NCBI GenBank assembly: GCA_031402225.1
Contig: JANNSD010000104.1
Coordinates: forward strand, 1 to 10,726
From: JAGGAG01 sp031402225
Lineage (GTDB): Bacteria; Gemmatimonadota; Gemmatimonadetes; Gemmatimonadales; GWC2-71-9
Length of the DNA stretch: 10,726 bases
Direction of reading: 5' to 3'
A program made the position numbers and the translations under genes. Positions 5,722 through 10,726 of the stretch are shown in pieces; the first letter of the stretch is position 1; the number at the start of each line of letters is the position of its first letter. The notes under the pieces are model-generated. The model saw nothing but the letters and a program-made list of their open reading frames with translations, had not been told where the DNA came from and searched no databases.

Positions 5722-6917
5722 TGCGCGCAGTCTGCTGTTTCCTGGTGCTGGCGGTCGCCGGCTGTCGCGGCAAGCCGAGAGAAACCGACGCCGATCGCAA
5801 TCTCGCCCACCTCGTCGACAGCCTCATGCCCGCCGTCGAGCAGAGCACCGGACTCAAGTTCAAGCGCCACCCCGAGGCGGTGCTGCGCACCCGCGACGAA
5901 GTCCGCAGCTTCGTCCGCGCCAAGCTCGCCCAGGAGATGCCCCCGGAGCGATTTCTCCAGCTCACGAGGGCCTACACCCTGCTCGGCCTCCTCCCTGATT
6001 CGCTCGACCTTCGCGCCGTCATGGAGGAGATGCTCTCCCAGCAGATCGCCGGCTACTACGATCCCGACTCCGCCACCCTGTACGGTGTCGCCGGCGCGGA
6101 GGGTCCGGTGCTCCGCCTCACCGTCGCGCACGAGCTGGTGCACGCGCTGCAGGACCAGTACATGCCGCTCGACTCCATCCTCAAGGACAAGAGCAGCAAC
6201 GATCGCTCCGCCGCGGCACAGGCCATCCTCGAGGGACAGGCCAACTATGCGTCCATCGTCATGCTCCAGGGCGCCGAGATCGCACAAAGCCAGGCCTTCT
6301 GGGACGAGTTCCGGAAGACGGGAGAGCAGATGCTTTCGGGCGGCGACATGGGCACTGTCCCCGCCGTGCTGCGCGAGGGATTGCTCTTTCCCTATCTCAG
6401 TGGCGCCGAGTTCATGCTCTGGTGGCGCCAGTCCCCCTTCAGCGACACCCTGCCGTACGGGCCGCGCATGCCCCGCTCCACCGAGCAGATCATGCACCCC
6501 GAGCGCTACGAGCGCGGGGACGTGCCCATCGACATCCAGTTCACCGACACCGTCCCCGGCAGCTACGAGGACGTGCTCGGCGAGTTCGATATCCGGTTGC
6601 TCATGCAGGAACTCACCGGCCGGAAGGCGAGCGACGCGGCACTGCCGCTGGGCTGGGGCGGTGACCGCTTCCGCCTCGACGAGGGCAGGGGCGGGCCGGC
6701 GCTCGTGTGGATGTCGGTGTGGGATGAGCCCCGCCATCGCGACTGGTTCCTCGCCGCCACGGGCGCGAAGTTCACGGCGAGGGCGAAGCCCGGATACAAG
6801 GCGCAGGTCGACACCATGACCGTGAACGGACGCGCCGGGCTGCGCTATTCCATCGGCAAGGATGGCTGGGATGGCTGGTCCAAGCTTCCCGGTGCAGTGA
6901 TACCACCACCGAACTGA
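5721..6917 (+). CDS. Putative metallopeptidase lipoprotein with HExxH motif
   Basis: A 398-residue protein with a short lipoprotein signal peptide (VAGC, lipidated Cys15), so probably anchored in the outer or inner membrane facing the periplasm or the outside. The zinc-protease motif HELVHALQDQ gives His137, Glu138 and His141. ILEGQAN at about 169-175 supplies Glu171 as the likely third ligand, a gluzincin layout. The HALQDQ extension recurs in secreted bacterial metallopeptidase-like proteins of unassigned function. The rest lacks a domain I recognise. The ATG at 5721 is chosen because it begins directly before the signal peptide and overlaps the pilD stop as TGATG; the frame is open 30 bases further upstream but without a signal sequence. 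The active-site reading is solid; substrate and role are unknown. Confidence 0.8.
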   Translation: MRAVCCFLVLAVAGCRGKPRETDADRNLAHLVDSLMPAVEQSTGLKFKRHPEAVLRTRDEVRSFVRAKLAQEMPPERFLQLTRAYTLLGLLPDSLDLRAVMEEMLSQQIAGYYDPDSATLYGVAGAEGPVLRLTVAHELVHALQDQYMPLDSILKDKSSNDRSAAAQAILEGQANYASIVMLQGAEIAQSQAFWDEFRKTGEQMLSGGDMGTVPAVLREGLLFPYLSGAEFMLWWRQSPFSDTLPYGPRMPRSTEQIMHPERYERGDVPIDIQFTDTVPGSYEDVLGEFDIRLLMQELTGRKASDAALPLGWGGDRFRLDEGRGGPALVWMSVWDEPRHRDWFLAATGAKFTARAKPGYKAQVDTMTVNGRAGLRYSIGKDGWDGWSKLPGAVIPPPN

Positions 6918-6924
6918 CCGAGGT

Positions 6925-6956
6925 GCCTGGGCCAGGTAACCCCCTGCCCGACAGGC
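6925..6956. terminator. Weak hairpin between convergent genes
   Basis: GCCTG at 6925-6929 can pair with CAGGC at 6952-6956, with a few further G-C pairs inside across a bulge. It lies in the 52-base gap between the converging metallopeptidase and lipoprotein genes. There is no U-tract, so it is at best a weak terminator. I see nothing else in this gap. Confidence 0.25.
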
Positions 6957-6969
6957 CTGCTCGCACGCA

Positions 6970-7968
6970 TCACGGCAGTTGCGTCAGCACCAGCGACACA
7001 TCATCCGCGTAGTGCCCGTCGAACTCAGGCAGCGTCCCGTCGTCCACCACGTCCTCGTACGGGTAGATCTCCACTGCCACATAGCGCGTCCCCACCGGCA
7101 GCACGTCGAACTGCACCTGCAGTTGCTGCCAGCTTCCCGCGGTCGAGTTGAGCGTTGCGGATCGGATCTGGCCCACCGGCGGCGGATAGTCCGCGGGGAA
7201 CGTCCCGGGAGATCCGGGGAACGCGAGCACCCGGAGGTCGAAGCGCGTGTCGGTCTCGGCGTCGCCAGCGACGCGGTTGACGAACGCACTGGCGTCGAGC
7301 CGCACCTTGCCGGCGTCAATGTCCACGGCGTACGCGCTGAGATCCACGGTCTGCCACTGCTGCGACGTGAAGAAGCCGGTGCCCGCCACCAGGCCGGTGG
7401 CGGTGAACTTGAGCATCCGCGATCCCGTTCTCGGGGTGACACCCTGCTCGCTCGCCACCCGCGCGGCGAGGTCCCCTTGCCATATGCCTGCGGTGCTCGG
7501 CAGCGCGCCGACCACCACGTTGGACGCCTCGAAGCCGGGATTGAGGAGCAGGTTCGTGCCAAAACCGGCGGGCGGCGCGTCGAACGTGGCCGTCGCGCTG
7601 AGGGTTGTGTCCCCCGCCGTCGGGCTGAATGCCAGCCTGCACGTGGTACCCAGCACCTCGCTGCATCCGGTCCATGAGACGAACACGCTGCCCTCATTGG
7701 GGATGGCGACGAGGTCGAAGACACCGCCCGCGCCGGCCTCCTCGAACGTGTCACTGCAGGTCCCGCTCGTAACGCCCGCGGAACCGGCACAGGCGATGTC
7801 GACGGCGGGCTCGTTCGACTCCACCACACCGCCCCCCGTGCCGCTCACGCCGACCCTGACCGTGATGCTGTAGAAGGGTGCCAAGCCGCCGCTACCGCAC
7901 CCCATGAGCGTAGCGAGCACGACCGCGGCGAGGAGGCGCGGCCGCCAGTTGCAGGCGAGCAGGGTCAT
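6970..7968 (-). CDS. Lipoprotein with B-repeat-like domain and possible carbohydrate-binding-like domain
   Basis: A 332-residue exported lipoprotein of unknown function. The start MTLLACNWRPRLLAAVV leads into a lipobox, LMGC, with Cys24, followed by Gly/Ser. Residues about 34-129 resemble the divergent InlB B-repeat class: SGTGGGVVES, then FDLVAIPNEGSVFVSWTGC and a final SATATF strand, with four cysteines at 60, 71, 102 and 110 that could form two disulfides. From residue 139 the NLLLNPGFE opening and the beta-rich remainder ending YADDVSLVL resemble a jelly-roll, carbohydrate-binding-module-like domain. The start at 7968 has GGAG seven bases upstream and the lipobox follows at the right distance. 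The frame stays open to 8130, but that extension has no export signal. It is probably a cell-surface binding protein; the ligand is unknown. Confidence 0.78.
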   Translation of the reverse strand: MTLLACNWRPRLLAAVVLATLMGCGSGGLAPFYSITVRVGVSGTGGGVVESNEPAVDIACAGSAGVTSGTCSDTFEEAGAGGVFDLVAIPNEGSVFVSWTGCSEVLGTTCRLAFSPTAGDTTLSATATFDAPPAGFGTNLLLNPGFEASNVVVGALPSTAGIWQGDLAARVASEQGVTPRTGSRMLKFTATGLVAGTGFFTSQQWQTVDLSAYAVDIDAGKVRLDASAFVNRVAGDAETDTRFDLRVLAFPGSPGTFPADYPPPVGQIRSATLNSTAGSWQQLQVQFDVLPVGTRYVAVEIYPYEDVVDDGTLPEFDGHYADDVSLVLTQLP

Positions 7969-8114
7969 TGGAGTCTCCAGTGAGTGACCCTTATACAAAC
8001 GTCGGGACGCCGGTATTCGTCTCACTGTCGCCTTGGCGGCGCTGCGGGGTAACTCTGGATACCGACCCCACCGGGCCGGGGTATCTTGGTGAACACTCTT
8101 GGCAGGGAGCCACC
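7969..8114. promoter_or_regulatory. Divergent promoter region for the lipoprotein and the secreted protein
   Basis: This 146-base gap separates two divergent genes. On the minus strand TATAAG at 7990-7995 is a plausible -10 box, placing a transcript start shortly before the GGAG ribosome site of the lipoprotein. I see no convincing -35 for it. On the plus strand TATCTT at 8082-8087 could serve as a -10 for the gene starting at 8115, again without a clear -35, followed by GGGAG at 8105-8109 as ribosome binding site. No operator-like palindrome stands out apart from TGGAGTCTCCA at 7968-7978, which covers the lipoprotein ribosome site and touches its start codon. Confidence 0.4.
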
Positions 8115-8705
8115 GTGAAGTCGAGTGCATCCGGCCGCACCCTGCGCGCCGCGCTGGTTATGCTGACCCTGGCGGCCAGTTCCGCCGCGGCGCAGGCCGC
8201 CATTCGCCAGGAGCGGGTAAAGTTCGCGCCCGTCACCTCCTCCGCCACGATCAAGCGCACCACCAAGGGTGACCAGGACATCGACTACCTGCTGGGCGCA
8301 GCCGCAGGGCAGACGATGAAGGTGACGCTCGATGCGAGCAACACCAGCGCCTACTTCAACGTCCTGCCGCCCGGCTCGCAGGGCGAAGCCATCTTCGTCG
8401 GGTCGACGTCGGGGAATTCCTTCAGCGCACCGCTCGCGTCATCCGGCGATTACACGGTCCGCGTGTGCGGGTTTGGGGTGATCCGCGGCAGTCCCGGCAA
8501 TGCCGATGTGCACCTCGCCGCGCCGGGCGTTGAGGTGACCTCGCCCGGTGCAAAGGCGCAGGTCATCAGGTTCGCGGGCAGCACCGTCACCGCGGTCGGT
8601 TCCGGCACGCGCCTGAAGGTGACGAGGGAGGGCGACCAGTGGTCGATCACCATCGATGACCGCGAGCACTACATCATCCCCGACGCCGTGATCATGGGTG
8701 GTTGA
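8115..8705 (+). CDS. Small secreted protein of unknown function, PPC-like beta domain
   Basis: A 196-residue exported protein. The GTG at 8115 has GGGAG six bases upstream and leads into a good Sec signal peptide (TLRAALVMLTLAASSAAAQA), probably cut near residue 28. Residues about 34-125 contain DIDYLLGAAAGQTMKVTLD, SAYFNVLPPGS and SGDYTVRVC, the pattern of small secreted beta-sandwich proteins resembling pre-peptidase C-terminal domains. Relatives are often labelled 'DNA breaking-rejoining' in databases, a name the sequence gives no reason to accept. The last 65 or so residues, after about 130, look like a separate small beta domain ending IDDREHYIIPDAVIMGG, which I do not recognise. The frame is open upstream to 7968 but without a ribosome site or signal. 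It is probably periplasmic or extracellular; the function is unknown. Confidence 0.75.
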   Translation: MKSSASGRTLRAALVMLTLAASSAAAQAAIRQERVKFAPVTSSATIKRTTKGDQDIDYLLGAAAGQTMKVTLDASNTSAYFNVLPPGSQGEAIFVGSTSGNSFSAPLASSGDYTVRVCGFGVIRGSPGNADVHLAAPGVEVTSPGAKAQVIRFAGSTVTAVGSGTRLKVTREGDQWSITIDDREHYIIPDAVIMGG

Positions 8706-8740
8706 GGGAAAGCCGTATCGTCCCGGCCCGCCCGCCGTGA

Positions 8741-8746
8741 TAGATT
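8741..8746 (+). promoter_or_regulatory. Candidate -10 element (TAGATT) close to the MscS start
   Basis: TAGATT ends seven bases before the GTG at 8754, which would place the transcript start at or very near the start codon. No -35 is obvious and there is no Shine-Dalgarno sequence in the stretch of Cs between. This is consistent with a leaderless message but is weak evidence alone. Confidence 0.3.
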
Positions 8747-8753
8747 CTCCCCC

Positions 8754-10726
8754 GTGACCAACCTCCTGCGACCTCTCGCCACGCTCGCCCTCCTGGCGGG
8801 CGTGGCATCGCCCGCGCATGCGCAAAAGCAGCCGCCGCCGCCAGGCCCCCGCGTTCCGGTTGCGGCCGACTCCGCAGGCCTCACCTCCGCCGACAGCCTC
8901 ATCCGGCCCATTCCACCCGCCGACATTCCCGCGGCGGCCGATCGCGTCACGTCCTCGACCATGGACCTGATCACCAGCGCCAGCCCCGACGCAGGCACGC
9001 GTGCGGTGCTGGCCGGTATTCCCGTCCTCGCCGACTCGCTCTCCCGCGACGAGCCGGTGGAAAGTCTTGGCGCCAGGGGGCTCCTCTCCCGCCGCGGCCT
9101 CGCCGATCTCGGCCTCATGTGGTCGGCCCGCGACAGGAAGGTCATGGCGTGGCGGCGCGAGTTGCAGCAGTCCGCCGCCGAGGTCGACTCGGCGCGGCGG
9201 CAGGTAAAGCGCTCACTCGCCGTCTGGCGCGTCACCCAGGCCGAGCCCGACACAATGGCGTATACCCCGGCGCTGCAGCGGCGGGCCGACGCCGTTGTGG
9301 CACGGCTCGAACAGGCCGACAGCCTGCTCGCCGACCGCGGTACCACGCTCCTCAATGCCGAACTCGAACTGTCCGATGTCAACGGTCGCATCTTCACCGA
9401 GTTGCAGGCCGTCGCTACCGCTCGCGCCAATGCCCGGCGCAACCTGTTGCGCCTCGACAGCCCGCCCCTCTGGAACAGCTTCACCCCCCAGGGCAACGCC
9501 GGGCCTGGTTGGGCGGCCCGCCCGCGCCCGTTAGATCAACTCGTCTGGTTCTTCGGCCGGAACCGAGGCATGCTCGTTGCCCAGGGGCTGCTCAGCCTCC
9601 TGGCGATACTGCTTGCGCTGCGTCACCGCGGCAACCTCGGTCGCACCGCCGAGCAAGAAATTCCTTCCGGGCCGTACTACGAGGTGCTGCGCCGACCGGT
9701 CGCGGCGGTCGCACTCCTCGGCATCTCCGCGACGCTGCTGCTCTACCCGCTCGCGCCACTCGCGGTCTACGACGCGGCCCTCATCGCTGCCGCGGTGCCG
9801 CTGCTGCTGCTGCTGTCGTCCCTTGTGCCGCGCGACCTCGTCAGCCCGGCCCGGCTCGTTCTCGGCTTTTTCGTGCTGCAGCGCGGCCTCGCCATGTTCT
9901 TCATTGGCACGCCACCGTTTCGCCTCGTGCTGCTGGGCACCTCGCTGGTGTGGCTCGCCCTGCTCTGGATCGGCCTGCGACCCGGCGGGGTCCTGCGGCA
10001 TCGGGAACCCGGGTGGCGGTACACCCTGCAGGTGGTCGCCTGGCTGCTCTTCGCGGGCGGCGCGCTTGCGATCGCTGCCAACGTCGTCGGCAACGTCACC
10101 CTCACCGATGCGCTCAACGCTGGCGTCGCCGCCACGCTGTACCTCGCCATCCTCTTTGCCGCCATTACCCGGATCACCGAGATCCTCCTCTCTCAGGCGG
10201 TCCGCTGGGGTGCCAGGTGGTCGCGCTACCTCCGTGAGCGCGGCGATCGCGTGCTCACGGTGATCGAGCGTGTCATGGTGACCGTGTTCGGCGTGCTCTG
10301 GTTCATCACCTCGCTCAAGGCCTTTTATCTCTGGGCGCCCCTGCTCGACACTCTCCAGAGAGCGTTCGGCGCCTCGATACGCCTTGGCGGGGCCTCGCTG
10401 TCGCTGGGCACCATCCTCCTCTTCGGCGTGGTGCTGTGGGCCGGCCTCACGATCGCGCGCCTCGTCTCCGGCGTGATCGAGCTCGACCTGCTCACGCGCA
10501 TGAACCTCGGGCGCGGGGTGCCCGTCACCGTGGGGTCCCTGCTGCGCTATGCCCTCATCGCCATCGCCTTCCTCTTCGCCCTCGCGGCCGCCGGCGTCGA
10601 TCTCAGCCGCCTCGCCATTCTGGGCGGCGCGCTCGGTGTCGGCATCGGCTTCGGTCTGCAGAACATCGTCAACAACTTCGTCTCCGGCCTGCTGCTCGCC
10701 TTCGAACGACCCGTGAGCGTCGGGGA
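8754..10726 (+). CDS. MscS-family mechanosensitive channel with large exported N-terminal region (3' end off window)
   Basis: An open frame from GTG 8754 runs without a stop for 657 codons to the right edge. It starts with a Sec signal peptide (LLRPLATLALLAGVASPAHAQ, cut near residue 24), then a Pro/Ala-rich segment. A charged, probably coiled-coil periplasmic region follows (about 120-245, containing ELQQSAAEVDSARRQVKRS). A series of hydrophobic helices begins near residue 263. From 623 comes the pore-helix signature GVGIGFGLQNIVNNFVSGL followed by FERPVSVG, which is the MscS TM3/beta-domain boundary. Such proteins open under membrane tension to release solutes during hypo-osmotic shock. The signal peptide plus periplasmic region puts it in the large MscK/MscM-like class rather than with short MscS. 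The cytoplasmic cage and stop codon are outside the window. The start is supported by the signal peptide. Confidence 0.92.
   Translation, partial: MTNLLRPLATLALLAGVASPAHAQKQPPPPGPRVPVAADSAGLTSADSLIRPIPPADIPAAADRVTSSTMDLITSASPDAGTRAVLAGIPVLADSLSRDEPVESLGARGLLSRRGLADLGLMWSARDRKVMAWRRELQQSAAEVDSARRQVKRSLAVWRVTQAEPDTMAYTPALQRRADAVVARLEQADSLLADRGTTLLNAELELSDVNGRIFTELQAVATARANARRNLLRLDSPPLWNSFTPQGNAGPGWAARPRPLDQLVWFFGRNRGMLVAQGLLSLLAILLALRHRGNLGRTAEQEIPSGPYYEVLRRPVAAVALLGISATLLLYPLAPLAVYDAALIAAAVPLLLLLSSLVPRDLVSPARLVLGFFVLQRGLAMFFIGTPPFRLVLLGTSLVWLALLWIGLRPGGVLRHREPGWRYTLQVVAWLLFAGGALAIAANVVGNVTLTDALNAGVAATLYLAILFAAITRITEILLSQAVRWGARWSRYLRERGDRVLTVIERVMVTVFGVLWFITSLKAFYLWAPLLDTLQRAFGASIRLGGASLSLGTILLFGVVLWAGLTIARLVSGVIELDLLTRMNLGRGVPVTVGSLLRYALIAIAFLFALAAAGVDLSRLAILGGALGVGIGFGLQNIVNNFVSGLLLAFERPVSVG

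Noticed and set aside
5214..6737. Minus-strand open frame of 507 codons opposite pilD and the metallopeptidase
   Set aside because: It crosses two well-supported plus-strand genes, has no motif, and fits the antisense-shadow pattern of high-GC DNA.
8460..8520. Frameshift in the 8115 secreted protein where it departs from its relatives
   Set aside because: The other two plus-strand frames through this stretch soon meet stops and do not restore a family-like ending, while the annotated frame stays open with a plausible beta-rich tail.
9119..10237. Plus-strand open frame of 372 codons inside the MscS-type gene
   Set aside because: It is in another frame of the channel gene and is Arg/Ala-rich; the channel frame has a signal peptide, helices and the MscS signature.

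Overview
The window is uniformly GC-rich, gene-dense chromosomal DNA from what looks like a diderm (Gram-negative type) bacterium. It encodes two lipoproteins with clear lipoboxes, a Sec-exported protein, an MscS-type channel with a large exported N-terminal region, and a type IV prepilin peptidase. The density, the GTG starts, the GC bias and the mix of families would suit Gemmatimonadota. That is an impression from protein style, not something demonstrated here. I see no tRNA, rRNA, CRISPR array, insertion sequence or prophage gene.

Layout. (1) Positions 1-3179, plus strand: four tightly coupled genes. They are the tail of a concentrative nucleoside transporter, a second complete paralogue, a trimeric-type purine nucleoside phosphorylase (GTG start at 1438) and a cation diffusion facilitator (CDF). 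Every junction is a TGATG or GTGA overlap, so this reads as a nucleoside uptake and phosphorolysis operon with a metal exporter at its end. (2) Positions 3163-3394: a 14-copy 8-bp tandem repeat, then a 118-bp nested inverted repeat between the convergent CDF and thiD genes. (3) Positions 3395-4171, minus strand: thiD, whose start codon overlaps that of the divergent trmH-like gene inside one CATG. (4) Positions 4170-6917, plus strand: a SpoU/TrmH-family RNA 2'-O-methyltransferase, a prepilin peptidase (pilD) and an HExxH metallopeptidase lipoprotein, all overlapping. (5) Positions 6970-7968, minus strand: a lipoprotein with a B-repeat-like domain and a possible carbohydrate-binding-like C-terminal half. 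(6) Positions 8115-8705, plus strand: a small secreted protein, divergent from the lipoprotein. (7) From 8754 off the right edge: a large MscS-family channel.

The features most worth following up are four. The complete nucleoside transporter has lost most of the polar nucleoside-contact residues of its family. The CDF gene is bracketed by two different short tandem repeats that share a core in opposite orientation. A long nested inverted repeat with two mutually exclusive inner hairpins lies 3' of both CDF and thiD. The thiD and trmH start codons overlap, leaving no intergenic DNA. I did not find a clear new multi-gene defence or mobile system.
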